The notes under the pieces are model-generated. The model was not told where the DNA came from, did no database searches, and was given only the letters and a program-made list of their open reading frames with translations. This document shows positions 14,254 to 22,751 of a stretch of 41,429 bases of DNA, piece by piece (positions within the stretch are counted from its first letter, which is position 1; the number at the start of each line of letters is the position of its first letter). A program made the position numbers and the translations under genes. The DNA comes from Pseudoflavonifractor sp. AF19-9AC (GTDB taxonomy: Bacteria > Bacillota > Clostridia > Oscillospirales > Oscillospiraceae): assembly GCF_003478995.1 (NCBI RefSeq), contig NZ_QUGI01000012.1, positions 1 to 41,429 on the forward strand, written 5' to 3'.

Positions 14254-16885
14254 GCAGCTCTACCTCCCCGGCGGGTACAGAAAATGTAAAGACGCAGCCA
14301 TGAGGCAAATGATCCGTTACGTTAATTTCTCCCCCATGTGCGTTGACAATGGATTTACACAGCGCCAATCCCAGCCCCATACTGCGGCGGCTGTCGGCAA
14401 TCGGATTGGCCGCACTGTAAAACATATCAAAAATATGAGGCTTGGCCTGGTCCGAAATTCCCGGACCGTTGTCAGCCACGGAAACATAAATAAAGTTTCC
14501 CTGTTTCCGCCACCCAATGTCGATTTCAGACCCTGGCGGCGTATACTTGATTGCATTGTCCACAATATTGATGATGACCTGAATAATCAGCTTGGCATCG
14601 ACCTGTACCAGGAGGTATTCTTCGCTGCTTTGCACATTGATCTGGTATTCTACGCTTTTCCGATTGATATGCCGAAGCGCTTCCGCAACAATCTCATCCA
14701 TCAGCTCCGTGGATATGCGCAGGTTCATCCGCCCGTCTTCCAGACGGCTGACGGACAACAGATTTTCCACCAGATTGATGAGCCACATGGCGTCATCATA
14801 AATATCGGTATACATCTCTTCCTTTGTCTTCTCATCAAACAAAGTTCCGTTGGAAAGCAGATTGCTGGCATTCCCCGAAATGGAAGTAAGCGGCGTACGC
14901 AGATCGTGAGAAATCGAACGCAGCAAATTGGCGCGAAGCTGCTCATTTTTTGCCAATACAGCGGCCGCTTCCTTTTCCTCCAGATTCTTCTGATTTTCCA
15001 GGGCAAGGGCGCATTCTCCCAACACGGAGAAAAGAATACTCGTTTCAAAGGAATCCAGCGGCTTATCCAAGGCCGCAATTCCTACGACTCCATACACTTG
15101 CTTGCCCGTACGGACCGACAGATAGGTGCAGCAGGCGTCGGAAAGGGTCTCCGTTCCCGCTCCCGCCCGTTTATTATTGGTAAGCACCCACTTTGCTACC
15201 TCCTGCTCCTTTTGTGTGGTGTAGCTGTCCGTGGGCGTGCTCTGATCCAACACAAAGATTTCCGGTCCCACCAACTCGTCTTGTTGAACGCGGTATGCAA
15301 CGATGTCCCGCTGAAAGATCTTCAGCAGCTGCCTTGCTGTAACCGAAATGATTTCTTCTTGGCTTCGTGCCTTTTGGAGGTTCTGGTCCGTTTCAAACAG
15401 AAGCTTGGTACGCCATGCCACCTGAGCAGAGCGCTTGGCGTGGGACTTCAGTCTCGAGGCCAGCGAACCCGTAATCAGGGAAGCCAGGAACATGATCAGA
15501 AAGGTAACCGGATATCCGCTGTCATAGGCGTGCAGAGAAAACCTGGGCTCCGTAAAGAAGAAGTTAAACGTCAACACGCTGACAATAGAGGCAATAAAGC
15601 TGCAGATTGAACTTTTTGTAGACACAGAAACCAGCATCCCCCCTAAAATGTAGAGGGTAATAATGTTGGCCTCCGTAAAGCCCCAGTTGTAAAATAAAAA
15701 TCCGATTACAGTCGTCAGGATCAGAATGGAAATACTCTTCAAGAGATCAAGCACGGATATGGCCGGCATGTGCATGATCTCCCAATGCTTGGAGGAAAAA
15801 TGCTTGTTTGACCCATTATCGGGGATGATATGGATATCCAGCTCAGGGGTAAGCTCAATCAGGCGTTCCGTTAAGGACGCTTTCCCCAGCCAGGGGCGCG
15901 GCACTCCACTGCGGCCCAGTACGATCTTTGTGACGCCCGACAAACGGGAAAACTCCGCAATCTGATACGCCACATCATCGCCATAAACCGTCTCGATGAC
16001 CGCCCCCAATTGCTGTGCCAGATGAATGTTGGCCTGAAGCCGCTCTTTATCCGCTGGAGTGATCCACTGAAAGTCCTTTGTTTCAACAAATAACGCCGTA
16101 AAGCCGCACCGAAAAGCACCTGCCATTCGGGCTGCTGTACGGATGATTTTCTCATTGGAGGGAGCGGAGGACAGGCACACCAGAATATGCTCATGGGTGC
16201 GGTACCCGGTCTGGCTGTGATTTGCCTGGGTGTACATAGCGGCCCGATCGGCGCAGCGGCGCAAACCGATTTCCCGAAGGGCGCTTAATTGGGATAACGA
16301 GCAGCTGGAAAGCAGCGCCCCCTTCTTGTGCTGAAGCAGCCTCTGCTGCAGCCGTTCCGGCTCAATATCAATAAATTCCACCTGCGCCGCCCGGTCAAAC
16401 ACGCGATCGGGAATCCGTTCCAAAACAGGAGCGTTCAGGATGGAGACCACAGAATCCTGGATACTTTCGATATGCTGAATATCCAGGGTGGTATAAACAT
16501 CCACGCCCGCCTTCAGCAGCTCCTCTATGTCCTGATAGCGTTTCCAATGGCGGGAATTGTCCCCGTTTCTGTGGGAGAGCTCATCGACCACCATGAGCTG
16601 CGGCAGCCGCTTCAGGCATGCATCCAGGTTAATTTCATCATCTGTCCGCCCGTCCGGCCGCTCTGTTTTACCGGGTATTTTCTCAAATAGCGCTACCAAT
16701 TCTCTGGTTTCAGGCCACTGCTCCGAGGGACTCAGGCCAATCACAACATCGACGCCAGCCTCCTTGGCCCTTTCCGCCGCCTTCAGCATTGCGTAGCTTT
16801 TTCCCGCGCCGGAAAAATAGCTGGCAAAAATGGTAAGCTTTCCCTGCTGTTTTGCCCGATCCTCCATTTGTTTCTCCGCGGCCAT
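14246..16885 (-). CDS. kdpD: KdpD full-length sensor kinase (879 aa)
   Basis: ATG 16885 is chosen (AGGAGGG 6 bases before) over the in-frame ATG at 16903. The order is: N-terminal KdpD ATP-binding domain (~1-205) with P-loop SGAGKSYAM and ELSHRN; universal-stress-like domain (~230-360); four membrane helices (~380-485); GAF-like domain (~515-630); HisKA with phospho-acceptor His in SISHDLRTPLTS; and HATPase with DNAIKYTPPG, DNGPGI and GLGLAL. All kinase motifs are intact. KdpD senses potassium limitation or osmotic stress and phosphorylates KdpE. It lies last but one in a long minus-strand run that begins with ktrB, which links its expression to the Ktr system rather than to kdpFABC alone. 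Confidence 0.96.
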   Translation of the reverse strand: MAAEKQMEDRAKQQGKLTIFASYFSGAGKSYAMLKAAERAKEAGVDVVIGLSPSEQWPETRELVALFEKIPGKTERPDGRTDDEINLDACLKRLPQLMVVDELSHRNGDNSRHWKRYQDIEELLKAGVDVYTTLDIQHIESIQDSVVSILNAPVLERIPDRVFDRAAQVEFIDIEPERLQQRLLQHKKGALLSSCSLSQLSALREIGLRRCADRAAMYTQANHSQTGYRTHEHILVCLSSAPSNEKIIRTAARMAGAFRCGFTALFVETKDFQWITPADKERLQANIHLAQQLGAVIETVYGDDVAYQIAEFSRLSGVTKIVLGRSGVPRPWLGKASLTERLIELTPELDIHIIPDNGSNKHFSSKHWEIMHMPAISVLDLLKSISILILTTVIGFLFYNWGFTEANIITLYILGGMLVSVSTKSSICSFIASIVSVLTFNFFFTEPRFSLHAYDSGYPVTFLIMFLASLITGSLASRLKSHAKRSAQVAWRTKLLFETDQNLQKARSQEEIISVTARQLLKIFQRDIVAYRVQQDELVGPEIFVLDQSTPTDSYTTQKEQEVAKWVLTNNKRAGAGTETLSDACCTYLSVRTGKQVYGVVGIAALDKPLDSFETSILFSVLGECALALENQKNLEEKEAAAVLAKNEQLRANLLRSISHDLRTPLTSISGNASNLLSNGTLFDEKTKEEMYTDIYDDAMWLINLVENLLSVSRLEDGRMNLRISTELMDEIVAEALRHINRKSVEYQINVQSSEEYLLVQVDAKLIIQVIINIVDNAIKYTPPGSEIDIGWRKQGNFIYVSVADNGPGISDQAKPHIFDMFYSAANPIADSRRSMGLGLALCKSIVNAHGGEINVTDHLPHGCVFTFSVPAGEVELHE

Positions 16886-16925
16886 TGCAGTCCCTCCTTT
16901 CACGCTGAATTATTATAGCATAATG

Positions 16926-17438
16926 CTACGCTCCCCGTCCGCAAAGTTTCTGAACAAATTCCGTGGTAAAAGGACAGTGGTCCTGGTTCTTCCAGACAAC
17001 GAACTGACTTTGGAGGGTTGTGTCAATGGGAGTAATGGTTACCCCATCTTCGTTGGTAAAGGACTGCGCTTGAAGCATGACCTTCTGCTGCCGGACCGCT
17101 TTGTCATTTTCTGCTTTGGAGTGCATGATGACCACATCCACGTTTCCCGTACGCAAAGCATGCAGCAGCTCCGGTTCCTCCCCCATGGAAAAGGTACAAT
17201 GCAGATTGGGGTGTTGGTTTTTCATATCTTTTAATACCTGAGCCCCCACCTGCATGGTACAAAGGTTGGCAGCTGCAATGTTTAGATCATCCTGTTGTTC
17301 CTTCTGATCATATTCTGCTTCCAGATACGCGCTGTTGTGATTTAGAACGTCCTCCAGCTTGGAAATGGCGTAATAGCCATACGCCGCAACCGCCAAAAAT
17401 CCGCCAATCAAAACCAGACCTTCTACAAATGCGTTCAT
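16926..17438 (-). CDS. membrane-anchored protein of unknown function in the potassium operon (170 aa)
   Basis: ATG 17438 has GAGGAAG ~9 bases upstream. One N-terminal membrane helix (~8-28, LVLIGGFLAVAAYGYYAI) is followed by an acidic, helical stretch (~30-55). A domain at ~55-165 then reads like the first half of a LysR-type effector-binding fold: LNIAAANLCTMQVGAQVL, ELLHALRTGNVDVVIMHS and a C-terminal SQFVVWK. There is no DNA-binding part. It sits between ktrA (stop 33 bases upstream) and kdpD, so it probably helps sense or gate potassium transport. I know no described Kdp or Ktr subunit of this type. The fold assignment is tentative. Confidence 0.7.
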   Translation of the reverse strand: MNAFVEGLVLIGGFLAVAAYGYYAISKLEDVLNHNSAYLEAEYDQKEQQDDLNIAAANLCTMQVGAQVLKDMKNQHPNLHCTFSMGEEPELLHALRTGNVDVVIMHSKAENDKAVRQQKVMLQAQSFTNEDGVTITPIDTTLQSQFVVWKNQDHCPFTTEFVQKLCGRGA

Positions 17439-17471
17439 AGATGCCACTTCCTCTCCCAATGCGGGCAGCTG

Positions 17472-18122
17472 TTATATGTGGAAACATTTCTGAATATCAC
17501 GCTGGGTTCCCAAAACCAAAATCGTACTGTGCTCGGGCAAGAAGGTGTCGGGTTTGATCACCGTCATGGCAAACTTTCCGTTCTGCTTTACCGCCATAAT
17601 GTTCACATTGTATCGTCTTCTGACATCCAGCTGTCCAATGGTCTTTCCCACCCAGTTGCTTGGAACTTCAATTTCAAAGATGGCATGGTCGTCTCCCAGG
17701 GCAATATAATCATAAATATGGTCGGAGCTGTGACGAATCGCGGTCCAAATGGCCATCTGCTTTTCGGGATATACGACTTCATCCGCTCCATTGCGCAGCA
17801 GGAATTTTGCCTGTACATCCCGGGCCGCCCTGGCCACCACCTTTTTAGCTCCCAATTCCTTTAAGAGGGATGCCGTCTCCAGAGAACTCTGGAAGTTATC
17901 TCCAATGGCTACAATGCACACATCAAAATTGCGGACCCCAATGGCCGTAAGGAACTCCTCGCTGGTGCTGTCTCCAATCTGAGCATTGGTGACGAAGGGA
18001 AGAACCGCATTGACCCGTTCTTCATCCTTGTCCACCACCATGACCTGATGATTCAGTTCATTCAACTTCATCGCAATATGGCGTCCAAAGCGGCCTAAGC
18101 CAATCAATAAAATTGTTTTCAT
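17472..18122 (-). CDS. ktrA: KtrA/TrkA-type regulatory RCK protein
   Basis: A 216-residue cytoplasmic gating subunit. The RCK-N Rossmann domain (1-130) has GLGRFGRHIA, VVDKDEERV and the later GDNFQSSL and RAARDVQAKF. The RCK-C domain (~135-216) ends VLGTQRDIQKCF. One RCK-N/C pair is the KtrA/KtrC size, not the doubled TrkA. Such rings bind ATP/ADP or c-di-AMP and open the partner channel. The start (GGAGGAGTT before ATG) is 18 bases after the ktrB stop, so the two subunits are made together. Confidence 0.93.
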   Translation of the reverse strand: MKTILLIGLGRFGRHIAMKLNELNHQVMVVDKDEERVNAVLPFVTNAQIGDSTSEEFLTAIGVRNFDVCIVAIGDNFQSSLETASLLKELGAKKVVARAARDVQAKFLLRNGADEVVYPEKQMAIWTAIRHSSDHIYDYIALGDDHAIFEIEVPSNWVGKTIGQLDVRRRYNVNIMAVKQNGKFAMTVIKPDTFLPEHSTILVLGTQRDIQKCFHI

Positions 18123-18140
18123 AACTCCTCCATTCCACCG

Positions 18141-19475
18141 TTATCCTACGGTAATCCGTTCCTGAGGAAGTCTGGCGCTGTTGCCCTGTACATGAGACAG
18201 GGCTGCAAAAATCAAGGTCAGACCTCCCACGCGTCCAAAAAACATGAGTGTGATCAGAAGCAGATGGGAAATACAGCTGAGCTGTGGGGTGATGCCCAGG
18301 GAAAGTCCCACGGTACCAATTGCCGATGCCGTCTCAAACAAACAGGCGAGAACGGGCAGGTCCTCCACCCGGCTGATGACCAGTCCGGCGGTTAAAAACA
18401 GCACTAAGTACATGATCAAAATGGTGGATGCCTGAGACACCACTTCACTTGATACCCGGCGGTTAAAAAAGCCCGGATGTTCTCTGCGCCGGAACACCGC
18501 CAGGGTGTTGGCCAGCAGGACCGCCAATGTAGTTGTTTTCATACCGCCTGCGGTGGAACCGGGAGAGCCGCCGATCAGCATGAGAATGATGATGACAAAC
18601 TGTCCGGTCTCGCTCAGCAAGGTCAAATCTGCGGTATTAAACCCAGCGGTCCTTGGTGTGACGGCCTGAAAGAAAGATAACAGGACCCGCTCCCCCATGG
18701 GTGCCTGGTTGAACTCAAACAGGAAAAAATAGATGGTGGGAATCAGAATCAAAGCGCCCGTCACCGTAAGAATGACTTTGCTCTGCATGCGATACTTGTG
18801 AAAATGCAGGCCGTTTGTCCGGATATCTTCCCAGGTCAAAAAGCCAATGCCGCCAATGGCGATGAGCAGCGCGATCACAATGGAGATGACTGGATTGTCC
18901 GCATAATCCGTCAGGGACGAAAAGGGAGCTTTTATCCCCATTAAGTCAAAGCCTGCATTGCAAAAGGCGGAAATGGAATGAAAGAGCGAATACCACGCGC
19001 CCTTTAAAAGCCCAAACTCACGAAAAAACACCGGGAAGAGCAGCACTGCGCCGAACAGCTCCACCGCCAGGGCCGTTTTTAGAATAAACCCGGTCCGCCG
19101 TACGATTCCCCCCACGTTTGGCGCCGCAATCGCTTCCTGCATGGTGCTGCGCTGCATCAGTCCGATCTTTCTGCCCGAGAGAATCGAAAACGCACCCGCC
19201 ACCGTAATCACGCCCAGCCCGCCAATCTGGATCAGCAGAATAATGACGGACTGCCCGAAATTGGACCAATAGGTGGCGGTATCATGGATCACCAATCCGG
19301 TCACGCAAACGGCCGACGTTGCAGTGAACAGCGCATCTAAAAAGGAGGTACACTCCCCCGCTTTTGTTGATACCGGGAGCATGAGAAGAAAACTTCCCAT
19401 TAAAATGACCAGCAGAAAGCCAAATATAATAATCCGGAACGGGGACTTATTGTTTTTATGTAAAAGCTGCCACAT
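18141..19475 (-). CDS. ktrB: KtrB/TrkH-type potassium channel-like transporter (444 aa)
   Basis: Four M1-P-M2 repeats are visible, each with its selectivity-filter glycine: SAVCVTGLVI (~residue 60), SISAFCNAGFDL (~180), TPRTAGFNTADL (~290) and ASAIGTVGLSLG (~405). The third M2 helix has the glycine-rich GGSPGSTAGGMKT, the gating loop of KtrB/TrkH proteins. Length 444 fits KtrB. It forms the membrane path for sodium- or voltage-driven potassium uptake with KtrA. It heads the ktrB-ktrA-unknown-kdpD-kdpE run. The upstream 167-base gap contains repeated ATTAAGACG sites and no strong consensus promoter, suggesting activator control. Confidence 0.94.
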   Translation of the reverse strand: MWQLLHKNNKSPFRIIIFGFLLVILMGSFLLMLPVSTKAGECTSFLDALFTATSAVCVTGLVIHDTATYWSNFGQSVIILLIQIGGLGVITVAGAFSILSGRKIGLMQRSTMQEAIAAPNVGGIVRRTGFILKTALAVELFGAVLLFPVFFREFGLLKGAWYSLFHSISAFCNAGFDLMGIKAPFSSLTDYADNPVISIVIALLIAIGGIGFLTWEDIRTNGLHFHKYRMQSKVILTVTGALILIPTIYFFLFEFNQAPMGERVLLSFFQAVTPRTAGFNTADLTLLSETGQFVIIILMLIGGSPGSTAGGMKTTTLAVLLANTLAVFRRREHPGFFNRRVSSEVVSQASTILIMYLVLFLTAGLVISRVEDLPVLACLFETASAIGTVGLSLGITPQLSCISHLLLITLMFFGRVGGLTLIFAALSHVQGNSARLPQERITVG

Positions 19476-19497
19476 AAGCCTCCACCTCTTAATACGT

Positions 19498-19642
19498 CTT
19501 TATCTCCTCTTTATGCTCTTATTATCTACGCATTGTCTAAAGGAGGTATTAACGTATGAAGGCATATATTAAGACGGCATTAAGACGCCGCCTTTGTCCC
19601 CAATATTGATCTGACAAAACGCGTTTGAACCATCCGGTTCCA
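19498..19642 (-). promoter_or_regulatory. ktrB upstream region with 11-bp repeats
   Basis: ATTAAGACG occurs twice in direct order at 19568-19576 and 19579-19587, an 11-bp period as expected for an OmpR-family regulator such as KdpE. A second T-rich array (TCTTTAT at ~19499 and ~19510, again 11 bp apart) lies nearer the ktrB start. No convincing -35/-10 pair is seen for ktrB. A GATAAT at ~19522-19527 is the best -10 candidate. Confidence 0.4.
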
Positions 19643-19837
19643 TTAAATCCACCCGCATATCAGCGCCATGGGAAAGACAAGAACGATGGTACAGGTACAC
19701 ACCGCGGCCAACGTAAGGATGGGCATGCCGATGAACATCATGCAAAAGCCCCAAACTCTGTGACGGAACATAAACCGTTCCATTGAAGCATCCATTTGCT
19801 TTTCAAAATGAGAGACGCGCTTGAGAAACGCAACCAT
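19643..19837 (-). CDS. 64-residue membrane protein between kdpC and ktrB
   Basis: A good ribosome site (GGAGGG, 7 bases before ATG) supports this small gene. The N-terminal ~30 residues are charged and helical (FLKRVSHFEKQMDASMERFM). They are followed by a membrane hairpin or two short helices (~32-62, WGFCMMFIGMPILTLAAVCT). It lies in the same direction as both potassium operons, 166 bases after kdpC and 167 bases before ktrB. It may be a small modulatory subunit of Kdp or Ktr. I know no named family. An alternative frame in the same place (19569-19754) lacks a ribosome site. Confidence 0.65.
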   Translation of the reverse strand: MVAFLKRVSHFEKQMDASMERFMFRHRVWGFCMMFIGMPILTLAAVCTCTIVLVFPMALICGWI

Positions 19838-19932
19838 ATCTCTTCCCTCCTCGCGGCACTATCATAACGTGCAGAAACTAAAACCGGGAAAAAGATTGCA
19901 TGTATGAAATTAAGAATCAATAAACGACCATC

Positions 19933-19959
19933 GGCCTGCCTGAAACACACAGGCAGGCC
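19933..19959 (-). terminator. hairpin after kdpC
   Basis: A perfect 10-bp stem (GGCCTGCCTG with CAGGCAGGCC) with a 7-base loop lies 43 bases past kdpC. The following minus-strand bases are only moderately T-rich, so termination may be partial, allowing read-through to the 64-residue gene. Confidence 0.65.
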
Positions 19960-20002
19960 GGTGATCGGTTTGCTTGTCTCCAAAAAATCGGGAGAACGCT
20001 CC

Positions 20003-20674
20003 TTATTTTGTTGTCTGGCTTACCAGACCCATGGCCTTTGCAATGTCCAGGTTCACACCCAGCACATTGACGGTTTCTTCCCCGAAAACACCCAGCAGCT
20101 TACCAGTGGTATTGTCCGCCACAATCTGACTGAGCTCCTCCTCGCTCAGACCGGAGGCCTCGGCCAGGGCAGGGATCTGGATCTGGGCGCTCTCGGGAGA
20201 GACATGGGGGTCCAGGCCGGAGCCGGAGGCGGTCATCAGGTCGGCAGGAATATCCTCCCGGCTCACGCCGGGATTGGCAGCCAGAAACTCCTCAATGTCA
20301 GCCTCTACCCGCTCCGTCAGGGCGGGGTTAGAGGGGGCATAGTTGTTGTTGCCGGAAGCAAGACCGGCAAACTCGCTGCCGTCATTGTAGAACTGGCTGC
20401 CTTCCTCATCCTCATAATAGGTATTGTACTGGCAGGCGGAAGGACGGCACTTCATAAAATAGGGCTCGGTAAAGTCCTGGCCCACGTTTGCAGCGCCTAC
20501 CGCTTCCCCATCGGCAGTCACCAGACTGCCCTTGGCCTGGCTGGGGAACATCACCGCAGACAGGCCGCTGAGCACCACCGGGAAAACAAAGCCGCACAGC
20601 AGCAGAAGAATCAACGTCACGACCACGGACTGGCGAATCCAGTGCACCGCAGTTTGCTTGTTTGTATCGTTCAT
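20003..20674 (-). CDS. kdpC: KdpC, potassium-transporting ATPase subunit C
   Basis: ATG 20674 (AAGGAGG 8 bases before) gives 223 residues, a little longer than the ~190 usual for KdpC. One N-terminal membrane helix (~14-42, SVVVTLILLLLCGFVFPVVL) leads to the outer domain with family text GSLVTADGEAVGAANVGQDF, TEPYFMKCRPSA, SGSGLDPHVSPESAQIQIPA and VNVLGVNLDIAKAM. KdpC is the assembly and affinity subunit that bridges KdpA and KdpB. The gene starts 13 bases after kdpB. It has an insertion around residues 85-110 (YYEDEEGSQFYNDGSEFAGL) compared with short forms. Confidence 0.94.
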   Translation of the reverse strand: MNDTNKQTAVHWIRQSVVVTLILLLLCGFVFPVVLSGLSAVMFPSQAKGSLVTADGEAVGAANVGQDFTEPYFMKCRPSACQYNTYYEDEEGSQFYNDGSEFAGLASGNNNYAPSNPALTERVEADIEEFLAANPGVSREDIPADLMTASGSGLDPHVSPESAQIQIPALAEASGLSEEELSQIVADNTTGKLLGVFGEETVNVLGVNLDIAKAMGLVSQTTK

Positions 20675-20687
20675 GACAGAAACCTCC

Positions 20688-22736
20688 TTAGACAAGGCCA
20701 GTGAGAAGCGGGGCAATGATCATGTCGATCAGCTTGATTCCCACAAAGGGCGTAATCACGCCGCCCAACCCATAGATCATCATGTTCCGGGCCAGCATCT
20801 TGCTGGAAGACATGGGGCGGTATTTGACGCCCTTCATCGCCAGCGGGATGAGGCAGGGAATAATGATTGCGTTGAAAATCAGAGCCGACAGGATGGCGCT
20901 ATACTCTGTGGTCAGATGCATAATGTTCAGCACACCCAGCTGGGGAATGGATGCCATAAACATGGCGGGGATGATGGCAAAGTACTTAGCAATGTCGTTG
21001 GCAATGGAGAAGGTGGTCAAAGAGCCACGGGTAATGAGCAGCTGCTTGCCGATCTCAACGACTTCCAGGATCTTTGTGGGGTCGGAGTCCAGATCCACCA
21101 TGTTGGCGGCTTCCTTGGCAGCGGTGGTGCCGGAGTTCATGGCCAGACCCACATTGGCCTGGGCCAGAGCGGGGGCATCGTTGGTTCCGTCGCCGGTCAT
21201 AGCTACGATCTTGCCCTCGGCCTGCTCTTTTTTAATGACGCTGATCTTGTCCTCAGGCTTACACTCTGCGATAAAGCCGTCCACACCGGCCTCCTTGGCA
21301 ATGGTAGCTGCCGTCAGGGGGTTATCACCGGTGCACATAATGGTCTTAATGCCGATGGCTCGCAGACGCTCAAAATGCTCTGCCATACCGGGCTTTACGG
21401 TGTCCTTCAGGTAGATGACACCCAGCACCTGATCGTTCTCACACACCACCAGAGGAGTACCGCCCAGGGAGGACACTTCTTCCACATGGGCATGCAGGTC
21501 AGCAGGGACCGCTCCTCCCCGCTCTTTGACATATTGCTCAATGGCGTCGGAAGCGCCCTTCCGGACACAAGTACCGTCCGGCAGATCGACACCGCTCATG
21601 CGCGTCTGGGCGGTGAACTCCAGAAAGGTAGAGCCGGGCTGCTCCTCACTGGTGTCACCCAGGCGGCGGGCCAGCTCCAGCGTGGACTTGCCTTCGGGGG
21701 TCTCATCGTGCAGGCTGGTCAGGGCCGCACAGCGAATGAGCTCGCTGCGGGCGGCCCCCTCCACGGGGAAGAAGTCAGCCGCCAGACGGTTTCCAAAGGT
21801 AATGGTGCCGGTCTTATCCAGGATCATGGTGTCCACATCGCCGCAGGCCTCCACCGCCTTGCCGGACATGGCGATCACATTAAAGCGGGTCACCCGGTCC
21901 ATACCGGCAATGCCGATGGCGGAGAGCAGGCCGCCAATGGTGGTGGGAATCAGGCAGACCATCAAAGCGATCAGCGTGGAAACAGGCAGCTGCACGCCGC
22001 TGTAAATACCAATGGGGTACAGAGTCACAATGACGATCAGGAAAATAATGGTCAGAGAGACCAGCAGTGTGTTTAGGGCGATCTCGTTGGGGGTCTTCTT
22101 CCGGGAAGCGCCTTCTACCAGGGCAATCATCCGGTCCAAAAAGCTGTTGCCAGGCTCAGAGGTAATCCGGATCTTCAGCCAGTCAGACACCACGGTGGTG
22201 CCGCCGGTCACCGAGCAGAAGTCGCCGCCGCTCTCGCGGACCACAGGGGCAGACTCACCGGTAATGGCAGATTCATCTACGGAAGCAATGCCTTCTATAA
22301 CCTCACCGTCACCGGGGATGACCTCTCCGGCCACCACCATGACTACATCGCCCTTTTTCAGCTGGCTGGAGGGGACAATGGTCTCGTTGCCATCCGCATC
22401 CAACCGATGGGTTTCGGTATCCTTTTGGGTCTTCTTCAGGCTGGCCGCCTGGGCCTTGCCCCGCCCCTCGGCCACCGACTCTGCAAAATTTGCAAAGAGC
22501 ACGGTCACCAGCAGAATGACAGATACGATCAGATTATACGTACGCAGGCTGGTATCGTTTCCTCCGAACAGAGTGGGAACAAAGGTCATCAGTAAAGTGA
22601 TAAGAAATCCAATTTCAACCACAAACATGACCGGGTTTTTCATCATATACCGGGGATCCAGTTTTTTTACCGACCCGATGAGGGCCTGCTTGAGGATCTC
22701 AGGGGTCAGCAGCTTTTTGTTTTGCTTTTTACTCAT
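20688..22736 (-). CDS. kdpB: KdpB, P-type ATPase catalytic subunit
   Basis: The start is set at ATG 22736 because AGGAGG is 10 bases before it; the ATG at 22745 is too close to that site. The actuator motif TGES, the phosphorylation site DKTGTIT and the hinge [12 protein letters not shown] are all intact. Membrane helices at ~35-90, ~220-280 and ~585-680 fit the family, and the length of 682 is standard. KdpB hydrolyses ATP to pump potassium delivered through KdpA. It follows kdpA by 15 bases and precedes kdpC in the canonical order A-B-C. Confidence 0.97.
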   Translation of the reverse strand: MSKKQNKKLLTPEILKQALIGSVKKLDPRYMMKNPVMFVVEIGFLITLLMTFVPTLFGGNDTSLRTYNLIVSVILLVTVLFANFAESVAEGRGKAQAASLKKTQKDTETHRLDADGNETIVPSSQLKKGDVVMVVAGEVIPGDGEVIEGIASVDESAITGESAPVVRESGGDFCSVTGGTTVVSDWLKIRITSEPGNSFLDRMIALVEGASRKKTPNEIALNTLLVSLTIIFLIVIVTLYPIGIYSGVQLPVSTLIALMVCLIPTTIGGLLSAIGIAGMDRVTRFNVIAMSGKAVEACGDVDTMILDKTGTITFGNRLAADFFPVEGAARSELIRCAALTSLHDETPEGKSTLELARRLGDTSEEQPGSTFLEFTAQTRMSGVDLPDGTCVRKGASDAIEQYVKERGGAVPADLHAHVEEVSSLGGTPLVVCENDQVLGVIYLKDTVKPGMAEHFERLRAIGIKTIMCTGDNPLTAATIAKEAGVDGFIAECKPEDKISVIKKEQAEGKIVAMTGDGTNDAPALAQANVGLAMNSGTTAAKEAANMVDLDSDPTKILEVVEIGKQLLITRGSLTTFSIANDIAKYFAIIPAMFMASIPQLGVLNIMHLTTEYSAILSALIFNAIIIPCLIPLAMKGVKYRPMSSSKMLARNMMIYGLGGVITPFVGIKLIDMIIAPLLTGLV

Positions 22737-22751
22737 ATGGTCCATTCCTCC

